Assembly: GCF_003386165.1 (NCBI RefSeq)
Contig: NZ_QRDV01000008.1
Coordinates: 194,330-258,329, forward strand
Reading direction: 5' to 3'
From: Winogradskyella eximia
GTDB lineage: Bacteria > Bacteroidota > Bacteroidia > Flavobacteriales > Flavobacteriaceae
Length of the DNA stretch: 64,000 nucleotides
The first letter of the stretch is position 1, and every line of letters begins with the position of its first letter. The position numbers and the translations under genes are program-made. The notes below the pieces were generated by a model, which saw only the letters and a program-made list of their open reading frames with translations, made no database searches and had not been told where the DNA came from. Shown in pieces: positions 1 through 7,725 of the stretch.

Positions 1-2437
1 GACTACCAATATCAAAACTTCCTGCTTTAAAGAACACAGCAGAATCATACGCTGAGTCACCATCATCTGCTATAACTAGTTTTATGTGATAGGTCTCACC
101 TATATTTACATCAGCTTGGGCAGTAAAACTCACTGTTCTACCATTAAATTCAAATGGTGGTGAATTTTCTGGAGTGTAACCTGCAAAAAACTCAGCATTT
201 GCAGCAACACATGAGCTGTTGGCATTGTGAATATTAGTTACTGTTATTGGCAATTCAGTTCCTGGAATTAAAGCCAAATTAGTAGTATTACCCATTGGAT
301 CGGTAAGTAAAAAAGCGAATGCATCTGAAAAAGTACATTCAAAACTACCTCCTTCATATTCCTCTGATGCCATTAAAAACTCAAAATTGATTTGATTAAC
401 TACTGGCACAAAGTCAAACTCAATAGTGGTTGCATTGTTTGATTGTACACCCAATGCTGCATCTAAATCTGAATCTCCTGGCCAATTGCTAGAACCCGAA
501 CTAATATTACTATCATTTGGTCCTCCTGCATCTCCAGCTTCACCTGTACTTAAAAGTAATCCTTCAGAAAAAGGAAAATCATCACCTGCATAAACAAAAT
601 AACCAATTCCATTAGGTTCTGAGGTCGCAAATGTGGATCCTGTAGAATAAATAATGTTTGAAATCTGACTACAATCATTACTAATAAGTACATTTTGAAT
701 AAGCTCTTCTACAGTAAATTGAGATTGATTAACACTAAGGAATTCACCTAAAATCAATACCTCAATACTAACAGACTCTGAACAGCCCTCTGGATTATTA
801 TCAGTAACTGTTAGTGTGGCAGTGTAAGTTCCTGCTTGCGAGTATGGATGTACAACAGATAAACCTGATCCCATAGTATTATCGCCAAAATCCCAGTTGT
901 AAGTTGCATCTGTGCCATCAGTTGCAAAAATAGCATTACCATTAAAACTAATGTCATCATTTACTTGCGCTACAACTATCCCAGAATTATTAACTTCTGG
1001 AATTGTACTTTCTATAGATAGTGTAATATCTTGACAAGGCATACACATTATATCTGCAACAAGATTAAAACTTTGCACTTCTATATTACAACCATAATAA
1101 TCGGATACCGCAACATAAATCGTTTGTGGATTAGACGTATTAGTATAAATATTTGGCAATGGATTTGTTTGACCTTGTGCATCACTTTCACTTAAATGAT
1201 ACGTAACGTACAATTCAAAATTATCTTGATTTATTAGAACTTCGTTATCTCTTGTATGTAAGTTAAATTCGGCAAATCCATCTTGGTCTTCATCACAAAC
1301 CACATAGTCTAGCATTGTAGGTAAAGGTGCGACACCGGAAACTATCAAATTTAAGAAAGCCATCTCAACACAACTAGAAATGGTACTTTCTACTCTTACA
1401 TAGAGTATTTGGTAATTGGGAACTATATTAACATATGGATTTATAGTATTAATTGAATTAACATCACTATAAGCATCTGCCTGTGTTTCGTAATAGCTTA
1501 CCATTACATCTGTTTGGCTTCCTACAATAAGTGGTGTTGCTTGCGAGAAATCGAATTGAGCAAAACCACTACCATCAAAACTACAGGCATATAATTCGGT
1601 TTGTGCATTATAGTTTATTGGTTCGGTCTGTACTACTTCAAATTGAGTTTGCGTTGAGCCACATCCAGAGATATCAGTTACTAACACAGTATATGTACCA
1701 ACCATATTTACATCCAAAGACGATTGTGACCCTTCAGAAATTATATTACCATTAAGATACCAAAGACATGAATATTGGTTTGGATTTAAACCCGTATCAA
1801 TTATTATACTTTCTCCTCCACAAATCGAATAAAAATTATCTAAATTAAATACAGGTATGGAAGATACAGAAACTGTAACCGTTGCCGTACTATTAGCACA
1901 AGAAGCAACACCAGAAACCGTATAAGTATAAGTTCCGGCAGCATCAATATCAGGACTAAAAATACCTGTACCACTTGCCAATCCAGGTGACCAAGTACCA
2001 CCTAATTGTGGTGAGCCTCCAAGCGCATAAAATAGATCTATAGGTGATTCGTTGTTACATAATTGCAATGTACCATCCAAACCTGCGCTTTGGGAAGAAG
2101 TAACCATAATATCAAAACTAGTACTGTCAAAATTATCAGTGACATTATCAGTGACTGTTGCAAAAATAGTCTGTGGGTTAGTAAAATTGGTAAAAGGGCT
2201 AGACAATGAATTAATGGCATTATCTGCATCTTGTTGAGAAAGGTAATAGTTAACTGTAAACATTGCAGGATCTTGACCTTGCAATATTTCGGCATCTTTT
2301 TCGGTGAGATCAAATTCTGCAATTCCACTATTAAAGCCATCATCACAAAGGATATAATCAGTCGGCTGATTTGCAACTTGAGCAATGAGTCCAAAAGTTA
2401 AAAAGCATAAAATAAGAACTAGTAGTTGTTTTTTCAT
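1..2437 (-). CDS. Large secreted PKD / choice-of-anchor L protein, partial (C-terminus beyond left edge)
   Basis: An open frame without stops runs from ATG at 2437 leftwards through position 1, giving 812 residues with the C-terminus missing. Residues 1-22 form a signal peptide (MKKQLLVLILCFLTFGLIAQ). Then come three repeats of about 85 residues, each with a C-D-(E/D)-G-F-x-x-F-(D/N)-L signature (around residues 25, 285 and 370), and a PKD-like domain around 480-555 (YNWDFGDN). From about 560 onward there is a choice-of-anchor L domain with LMASEEYEGG, SDAFAFLL and VIADDGDSAYDSAVF. Flavobacterial proteins of this build usually end in a T9SS type B sorting domain, which would lie outside the window, so surface export by type IX secretion is inferred. 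It is divergent from the methyltransferase at 2575. The substrate or adhesion target is unknown. Confidence 0.88.
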   Translation of the reverse strand, partial: MKKQLLVLILCFLTFGLIAQVANQPTDYILCDDGFNSGIAEFDLTEKDAEILQGQDPAMFTVNYYLSQQDADNAINSLSSPFTNFTNPQTIFATVTDNVTDNFDSTSFDIMVTSSQSAGLDGTLQLCNNESPIDLFYALGGSPQLGGTWSPGLASGTGIFSPDIDAAGTYTYTVSGVASCANSTATVTVSVSSIPVFNLDNFYSICGGESIIIDTGLNPNQYSCLWYLNGNIISEGSQSSLDVNMVGTYTVLVTDISGCGSTQTQFEVVQTEPINYNAQTELYACSFDGSGFAQFDFSQATPLIVGSQTDVMVSYYETQADAYSDVNSINTINPYVNIVPNYQILYVRVESTISSCVEMAFLNLIVSGVAPLPTMLDYVVCDEDQDGFAEFNLHTRDNEVLINQDNFELYVTYHLSESDAQGQTNPLPNIYTNTSNPQTIYVAVSDYYGCNIEVQSFNLVADIMCMPCQDITLSIESTIPEVNNSGIVVAQVNDDISFNGNAIFATDGTDATYNWDFGDNTMGSGLSVVHPYSQAGTYTATLTVTDNNPEGCSESVSIEVLILGEFLSVNQSQFTVEELIQNVLISNDCSQISNIIYSTGSTFATSEPNGIGYFVYAGDDFPFSEGLLLSTGEAGDAGGPNDSNISSGSSNWPGDSDLDAALGVQSNNATTIEFDFVPVVNQINFEFLMASEEYEGGSFECTFSDAFAFLLTDPMGNTTNLALIPGTELPITVTNIHNANSSCVAANAEFFAGYTPENSPPFEFNGRTVSFTAQADVNIGETYHIKLVIADDGDSAYDSAVFFKAGSFDIGS

Positions 2438-2574
2438 GATGAGTTAGGTTTAAAAAATTAATTTTGGCATTTACTATACTTATAACAAGTAAACAGTGTT
2501 ATCTCCTACTTAAATGTAGTAATTCTTAAAAATACATTAATAATAATGTATTTTAGTTTTTTATAAATTATTTC

Positions 2575-3372
2575 ATGTTCAAAATTATTTCAAGTCCGCA
2601 AAACGCTTTAATTAAACAACTTATCCTTTTAAAGGAAAAGTCTAGGCAACGCAAAAAAACGAATCAATTTTTAATTGAAGGGAAACGCGAATTATCATTA
2701 GCCATAAAAGGAGGCTATAAGATTGAAACACTTTTGTTTTTACCTGATTTATTTTCGGAAAGCGAAGCGCAATCGATGTCACAATATAATATTGACATTA
2801 TTGAAATATCAAAAGAAGTGTTTCAAAAATTAGCTCATAGAGATACAACTGAAGGTGTTATTGCTGTTGTAAATTCTAAAAACCATACCCTTGAAGATTT
2901 AAAACTTACATCTAAAAATCCATTAATTTTAGTGGCCGAAGCACCAGAAAAACCCGGAAATATTGGTGCATTATTACGAACAGCTGATGCGGCAAATGTA
3001 GATGCTGTGATTATTGCTAATCCAAAATCAGATTTGTACAATCCTAATATCATTCGTTCTAGTGTTGGCTGTGTATTTACAACAGAAATTGCTATGGCAA
3101 GCTCTGAAGAAGCGATTGCTTTTCTCAAAAAATATAACTTCAATATTTTCTCCGCTATCTTACAAGAATCAGAACCTTACCATTCTCAAGATTACACCTT
3201 ACCAACAGCAATTGTGGTTGGCACAGAAGCAACAGGTCTAACTGAAGAATGGAGAGAAGCTGCCACTCAAAATATTAGTATCCCAATGCAAGGAGTTATA
3301 GACTCTATGAATGTTTCTGTTGCTGCCGGAATCCTTATTTTTGAAGCGAAACGCCAACGCAATTTTAAATAA
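2575..3372 (+). CDS. TrmH/SpoU-family RNA 2'-O-methyltransferase
   Basis: This 265-residue protein has the SPOUT methyltransferase build. An N-terminal substrate-binding region (residues 1-100, basic, with FLIEGKRE) precedes the knotted catalytic domain. The three SpoU motifs are visible: motif 1 PGNIGALLRTADA, motif 2 IVVGTEATGL and motif 3 IPMQGVIDSMNVSVAAGI. The family transfers a methyl group from SAM to a ribose 2'-OH of tRNA or 23S rRNA; the exact target base cannot be read from sequence. The length matches RlmB/TrmH-like enzymes with an N-terminal extension. It stands alone, divergent from the secreted protein to its left, and is followed by a degenerate intergenic repeat. Confidence 0.92.
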   Translation: MFKIISSPQNALIKQLILLKEKSRQRKKTNQFLIEGKRELSLAIKGGYKIETLLFLPDLFSESEAQSMSQYNIDIIEISKEVFQKLAHRDTTEGVIAVVNSKNHTLEDLKLTSKNPLILVAEAPEKPGNIGALLRTADAANVDAVIIANPKSDLYNPNIIRSSVGCVFTTEIAMASSEEAIAFLKKYNFNIFSAILQESEPYHSQDYTLPTAIVVGTEATGLTEEWREAATQNISIPMQGVIDSMNVSVAAGILIFEAKRQRNFK

Positions 3373-3380
3373 CCTAATTT

Positions 3381-3450
3381 GTCTGGTTGAGCGCAGTCGA
3401 AACCTATTTTAATAGTATTCTAAAACCTTTCACCTGAACTCTAGGTGACA
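3381..3450. repeat. Degenerate intergenic repeat element with two short inverted segments
   Basis: Between the methyltransferase and the M48 protease lies GGTTGAGCGCAGTCGAAACC (3385-3404) and, 27 bases later, a 6-bp hairpin TCACCT/AGGTGA (3430-3447). The core gagcgcagtcgaaa resembles a dispersed intergenic repeat I remember from many flavobacterial genomes; that resemblance is recollection, not a search result. It is not coding. Only one copy is visible in this window. Confidence 0.45.
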
Positions 3451-3463
3451 AAAAAATATTTTA

Positions 3464-4696
3464 ATGACAGCACAAACCCTATTCTATATCATCATCGCTA
3501 TTATTGTCGTCAACTTTATAATCGATAAAGTGCTCGATGCTATAAACGCAAAACACTATAACGATCCAATTCCTGAAGTATTAAACGATGTATATGACGC
3601 AGAGGAATATAAAAAATCACAAGCTTACAAAACCGTGAATTATAAATTTGGACTTATAACCTCCTTGTTTTCTTTTGCATTAACCTTAGGGTTCTTACTT
3701 TTAGATGGCTTTGAATACGTTGATAATTTCGCTAGAAGTTATTCTGACAATCCAATAATTATCGCGTTAATTTTTTTCGGAATTATTATGATTGCAAGCG
3801 ATATTATTACCACTCCTTTTGGCTACTACAAAACCTTTGTGATTGAAGAGAAGTTTGGTTTTAATAAAACGACTAAAAAAACCTTCATATTAGATAAATT
3901 GAAAGGTTTACTAATGACCGTTTTGCTTGGTGGAGGTATCATTGCACTTATTGTTTGGTTTTATCAAATTACAGGCCATCAATTTTGGTTATATACTTGG
4001 GGAATTGTGACTATTTTTACGGTTTTTATGAATATGTTTTATTCCAAACTTATTGTACCACTTTTCAATAAACAAACTCCTTTAGAAGATGGCGAATTGC
4101 AAAATAAAATTTCAGCTTATGCAGAATCGGTTGGTTTTAATCTCGATAAAATATTTGTCATTGATGGCTCAAAACGAAGCACTAAAGCCAATGCCTATTT
4201 TTCGGGCTTTGGAAGTGAAAAACGTGTCACACTTTATGATACTCTAGTCAACGATTTAGACGACGACGAAATCGTTGCTGTGTTAGCACATGAAGTTGGG
4301 CATTATAAAAAGAAGCACATCATTTTTAATTTAGTAACCTCTATTCTACTCACTGGACTAACACTTTTTATCTTATCTATATTTATTTCAAATCCATTAT
4401 TATCGAATGCTATTGGAGTTGAAATTCCAAGTTTCCATGTTGGCTTAATTGCCTTTGGATTGCTCTACTCTCCTATTTCGGAAATCACAGGTTTAATAAT
4501 GAATTACGTTTCGCGCGTTTTTGAATACCAAGCAGATGATTATGCTAAAAACACATATAAAGCGGAACCTTTAATTACCTCATTAAAGAAATTATCTAAA
4601 AATAGTTTGAGTAATTTAACACCGCATAAAGCCTATGTCTTTATGCATTATTCACATCCAACGCTTTTAGAACGCGTTAAAAATTTAAAGAAGTAA
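3464..4696 (+). CDS. M48 family (Ste24/CAAX-type) zinc metalloprotease
   Basis: This 410-residue multi-pass membrane protein carries the zinc motif HEVGH at residues 276-280 and the downstream glutamate ligand E354 in FEYQADDYA. Transmembrane segments lie near 5-25, 65-85, 100-125, 150-175, 180-200, 295-320 and 330-350. The domain order (N-terminal membrane extension, then peptidase) fits Ste24-like CAAX prenyl endopeptidases. Bacteria usually lack prenylated proteins, so a role in membrane protein turnover is more likely; that is inference. Its length is normal for the family (about 410), and it appears to be transcribed alone. Confidence 0.93.
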   Translation: MTAQTLFYIIIAIIVVNFIIDKVLDAINAKHYNDPIPEVLNDVYDAEEYKKSQAYKTVNYKFGLITSLFSFALTLGFLLLDGFEYVDNFARSYSDNPIIIALIFFGIIMIASDIITTPFGYYKTFVIEEKFGFNKTTKKTFILDKLKGLLMTVLLGGGIIALIVWFYQITGHQFWLYTWGIVTIFTVFMNMFYSKLIVPLFNKQTPLEDGELQNKISAYAESVGFNLDKIFVIDGSKRSTKANAYFSGFGSEKRVTLYDTLVNDLDDDEIVAVLAHEVGHYKKKHIIFNLVTSILLTGLTLFILSIFISNPLLSNAIGVEIPSFHVGLIAFGLLYSPISEITGLIMNYVSRVFEYQADDYAKNTYKAEPLITSLKKLSKNSLSNLTPHKAYVFMHYSHPTLLERVKNLKK

Positions 4697-4797
4697 AAGC
4701 AGTAACCTTGATTAAAACATTCTGCTAACTTATTCAGCAATTGGTATTAAATTTAAAATATCATGAAAGAGAACAATATTATAAATAATGCTTAACT

Positions 4798-5574
4798 ATG
4801 AAGGAAGAACTTTACTCTGATTTAAATCAAAACTATATAGATGCAAAGGAGCAAAGAACAATTGATTTACATTTTGCTATAGTCTCTTTGTCCCAGCGTA
4901 ACTTTTCTGTTTGTATGATGATTCAAGATCAAAAGATGCAGGACGATAGCACTGAAGAAATAAAAAATATGATTAGCACCTATAATGAATCCTCAAAGGA
5001 ATTAGAAAAAAATGGTATTGATTTCATTAAAGTGTTATTTAGTAGAAGCTACATTAATTCCTATCAGATTTTTGAAGAATTCTGCTATCAAAACTTGTTA
5101 AGTTTATATTTGAAATTACCAACGTTCCTAAAAAAAGAGGAAATAAACGTTACTTTCAAAGATTTATTTATGCAAGATGACATTAATGTAATTAGGCAAA
5201 ATATCATAGAAAAAAAAATCAAATCAATTATTCAGGGATCTAATATATATGCAATTATTAAAAAATTTAAAACGATTTTTGGAATCGATATTAATATCGA
5301 AAAAAAATTAATCGATAAATTATTCATTATATCTCTAAAAAGAAACCTATTAGTCCACAATAAAGGGATTGTAAATAGCATTTACCTAAATGAAATTGAA
5401 AGATTTAACTTAAAATCAAAACTGATATTAGGTGATTACATATTGAAAGATATCAATAGCTTTTCTGATTTAAATGAAACGAATAACTTAATCGATAACA
5501 TTATTGATTCTATATCTGAAACTATGCTTTCAGATATTCCTAGATTGATAAAATACAATGACAACTTGAAATAG
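4798..5574 (+). CDS. Unrecognised protein with HEPN-like R-x4-H motif
   Basis: I do not recognise a named family for this 258-residue protein. It is largely helical, lysine- and isoleucine-rich, with no signal peptide or membrane segment. Residues 182-187 read RNLLVH, followed by NKGIV. An R-x4-6-H motif after a hydrophobic helix and followed by N/R-x-G-(I/V) is typical of HEPN-fold proteins, many of them RNases in toxin-antitoxin or abortive-infection systems. A cytoplasmic HEPN-like RNA-acting protein is therefore a reasonable guess, not proven. The gene looks more A-rich than its neighbours, which may indicate transfer. It sits 45 bases before the SET-domain gene, possibly cotranscribed. 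Confidence 0.7.
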   Translation: MKEELYSDLNQNYIDAKEQRTIDLHFAIVSLSQRNFSVCMMIQDQKMQDDSTEEIKNMISTYNESSKELEKNGIDFIKVLFSRSYINSYQIFEEFCYQNLLSLYLKLPTFLKKEEINVTFKDLFMQDDINVIRQNIIEKKIKSIIQGSNIYAIIKKFKTIFGIDINIEKKLIDKLFIISLKRNLLVHNKGIVNSIYLNEIERFNLKSKLILGDYILKDINSFSDLNETNNLIDNIIDSISETMLSDIPRLIKYNDNLK

Positions 5575-5619
5575 TTATAATGACTTTGTCATATCTTACT
5601 TTCAAAAATCTACAAAAAT

Positions 5620-6069
5620 TTGAGCGACTCCAATACAGAAGACCATTATACAAGCACAAACACTATTGAGGCTCCAGAATCAGATTACTTATTTATTCAG
5701 CCTTCACAAATTAAAAATGCTGGCAAAGGTTTGTTTACAGCAATAGATATCTATGAAGATGAAATAATTTCTTTATTTAAAGGAGAAATTATTGATAACA
5801 AAGAAGCTGCCATAAGAGCACAACAAAACAAAGATCGATATTTTATTAATTTGCTAGATGGCAATATTATGGACAGTATGTATACAGATTGCTATGCCAA
5901 GTATGCTAATGATGCAGAAGGTTTATCGCAAAGTAATTTTAAAAACAATGCAGCAATCACTTTAGACGACGACAACAATGTCTGCATAAAAGCAATAAAA
6001 GATATAGAATACGGAGAAGAAGTGTTTTGTAGCTACGGTAAACCCTATTGGAAAAAACATGGAGAATAG
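5620..6069 (+). CDS. SET-domain protein-lysine methyltransferase-like protein
   Basis: This 149-residue protein starts at TTG (5620); no ATG lies at a sensible place upstream in frame. A 20-residue acidic N-terminus precedes a compact SET domain: SQIKNAGKGLFTA (the usual G-x-G-(L/V)-F entry), AKYANDAEG in the pseudoknot region, and the C-terminal EYGEEVFCSYGKPYW with the conserved tyrosine. SET domains use SAM to methylate lysine. Bacterial free-standing SET proteins of this size are widespread, and their substrates are mostly unknown. The preceding HEPN-like gene is close enough to share a transcript, but no functional link is shown. Confidence 0.85.
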   Translation: MSDSNTEDHYTSTNTIEAPESDYLFIQPSQIKNAGKGLFTAIDIYEDEIISLFKGEIIDNKEAAIRAQQNKDRYFINLLDGNIMDSMYTDCYAKYANDAEGLSQSNFKNNAAITLDDDNNVCIKAIKDIEYGEEVFCSYGKPYWKKHGE

Positions 6070-6183
6070 CATTTACTGCCATCCAATAAATACCCAAAAT
6101 ACGCATCTCACACTTTTAGAATGTATTAAGAATTTAAGGCCAAAACTTCACATTATTATAACATTAAAGACCCACAATTTTTA

Positions 6184-6191
6184 TAACTTTG
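6184..6191 (+). promoter_or_regulatory. Candidate -7 element TAACTTTG of the SDR gene
   Basis: TAACTTTG matches the Bacteroidota -7 consensus TAnnTTTG and lies 22 bases upstream of the SDR start codon. I do not see a TTG at the expected 17-23 base distance upstream, so the -33 half is weak. Confidence 0.4.
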
Positions 6192-6213
6192 AATAAAAAG
6201 TAAACATAAAATA

Positions 6214-6933
6214 ATGACAGATTTAAAAAATAGAAAAGCAATAATTACAGGAGGCGGAAGAGGTTTAGGAAAAGCGACTGCTATAGCTTTTGCTAAAGAA
6301 GGAATCGATGTAGCTATTACTGGCAGAAATGAAGCCGTTTTAAAAGAAACAGTTTTAGAATTAAAGGCATTTGGCGTAAACGCTATTTATGCTGTATTTG
6401 ATGTAAGCAACTACGAAGAAGTTCAAGCAAGCATCAAATCTATAATTGAAACATTAGGTTCAATAGACATTTTAGTAAACAATGCTGGTATTGCCGCTTT
6501 TGGCTCTTTAAATGATATGGAAGTGAGCCAATGGAGCCAAATTATACAAACCAATGTTATGGGAATGTATTACGTAACTAAAGAGGTTTTACCACATTTA
6601 ATAGCTAAAAATGAAGGTGATATTATAAATGTATCATCTACAGCAGGTTTAAATGGTAATGCTACAACTTCTGCATATTCAGCTTCTAAATTTGCAGTTA
6701 TCGGAATGTCTCAATCCCTAATGAAAGAAGTTCGTAAAAACAATATTAGAGTGTGTACGTTAACACCAAGCACCATTGCTTCTGATATGTCCATAGATTT
6801 AGGGATTGCAAGCAAAGACTCTGAAGACAGCGTTTTACAACCCGAAGATTTTGCAGAACTAATTGTATCTGGTTTAAAATTACCACGAAGAGCTATGATG
6901 GCAAATGCATCATTATGGTCTACTAATCCGTAA
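6214..6933 (+). CDS. Short-chain dehydrogenase/reductase (FabG-like)
   Basis: This 239-residue classical SDR has the Rossmann cofactor motif TGGGRGLG near the N-terminus, NNAG at about residues 89-92, the catalytic serine in NVSSTAG, and Y155-S-A-S-K159 as the catalytic Tyr/Lys pair. The family reduces ketones or oxidises alcohols with NAD(P)H. FabG-like 3-ketoacyl-ACP reduction is possible, but the gene is not next to fatty-acid genes, and it may instead act on another carbonyl. It is followed by a strong terminator and is probably a single-gene transcript. Confidence 0.9.
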   Translation: MTDLKNRKAIITGGGRGLGKATAIAFAKEGIDVAITGRNEAVLKETVLELKAFGVNAIYAVFDVSNYEEVQASIKSIIETLGSIDILVNNAGIAAFGSLNDMEVSQWSQIIQTNVMGMYYVTKEVLPHLIAKNEGDIINVSSTAGLNGNATTSAYSASKFAVIGMSQSLMKEVRKNNIRVCTLTPSTIASDMSIDLGIASKDSEDSVLQPEDFAELIVSGLKLPRRAMMANASLWSTNP

Positions 6934-6957
6934 GTTTCAGATTGAAATAAGCTATAG

Positions 6958-6985
6958 CAAAACCCACTTTACTGTGGGTTTTGTT
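6958..6985 (+). terminator. Rho-independent terminator after the SDR gene
   Basis: A 10-bp perfect stem CAAAACCCAC / GTGGGTTTTG with a 6-base loop starts 24 bases after the SDR stop codon and is followed by T-rich sequence. Confidence 0.85.
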
Positions 6986-7142
6986 GTTTATATAAAATCT
7001 AATTTCTAATAAAGTAATATAAATATATCTCAATTTAAAAAGCAAAATTGAATATAGGTTAATATGTAATACTACTATTTGACAATGTGAATCATAATTT
7101 CTTAATTTTATATTATTGTAAAACCCAAAACAATTATAAAAT

Positions 7143-7625
7143 ATGCTAACAGAGGAAAACAGAATACAATATGAGAATTATTTTCAGTCAAATTCAGATT
7201 ACTATTTGGAACAAATGGCAAAAATTGACAGTAGAAAAAAATTCACATTTAATATCGCTGCATTTTTCCTTGGTATATTTTGGATGGCCTACCGCAAAAT
7301 GTATATTCATATTGTAATAGTATTTGGAATTATTTTCGCGGAAATGTTAATTGAAGAAATGTTACTAGATTTAGGAGTGATTTCCTATGCAGTTTATGAA
7401 ACAATTGACTTTTTAAGCATGTTTATTTGGAGTTTTCTATTTGCTACATTATCAAACGGATTGTATATCTCAAAAACAAAAAAGGAAATTAGAAAAATCT
7501 TGAATGAAAATGAAAACACTAAAATACAAAATGAATTGATTTCTAAAAAAGGAGGAGTAAACAGTTTTGCCCCTTTTATATTGCTTTTAATAATTATAGG
7601 CTTAATATCTATCTCAAGTATTTAA
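7143..7625 (+). CDS. DUF2628 family membrane protein
   Basis: This 160-residue protein shows the DUF2628 signature KKFTFNIAAFFLGIFWMAYR followed by KMY (residues 31-53), where one hydrophobic segment ends in a W-x-x-Y-R-K-M-Y turn. Two further hydrophobic segments lie at about 55-75 and 88-108, and a C-terminal one at 143-160. It is a probable inner-membrane protein of unknown function. It stands alone between the SDR terminator and the RSH gene, with short AT-rich intergenic sequence on each side. Confidence 0.8.
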   Translation: MLTEENRIQYENYFQSNSDYYLEQMAKIDSRKKFTFNIAAFFLGIFWMAYRKMYIHIVIVFGIIFAEMLIEEMLLDLGVISYAVYETIDFLSMFIWSFLFATLSNGLYISKTKKEIRKILNENENTKIQNELISKKGGVNSFAPFILLLIIIGLISISSI

Positions 7626-7725
7626 CTTACAATAACTAAACATTATTTATTGATATAAAATTGATTTTCAAATTTCATTTATAAAAACAATTGCCAATTA
7701 GAAATCCTTTCACTAATTTAGTTCT

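Noticed and set aside
1531..2394. Small open frames on both strands within the first 2.4 kb
   Set aside because: All lie in other frames of the large minus-strand secreted protein, which has a signal peptide and recognisable domains.
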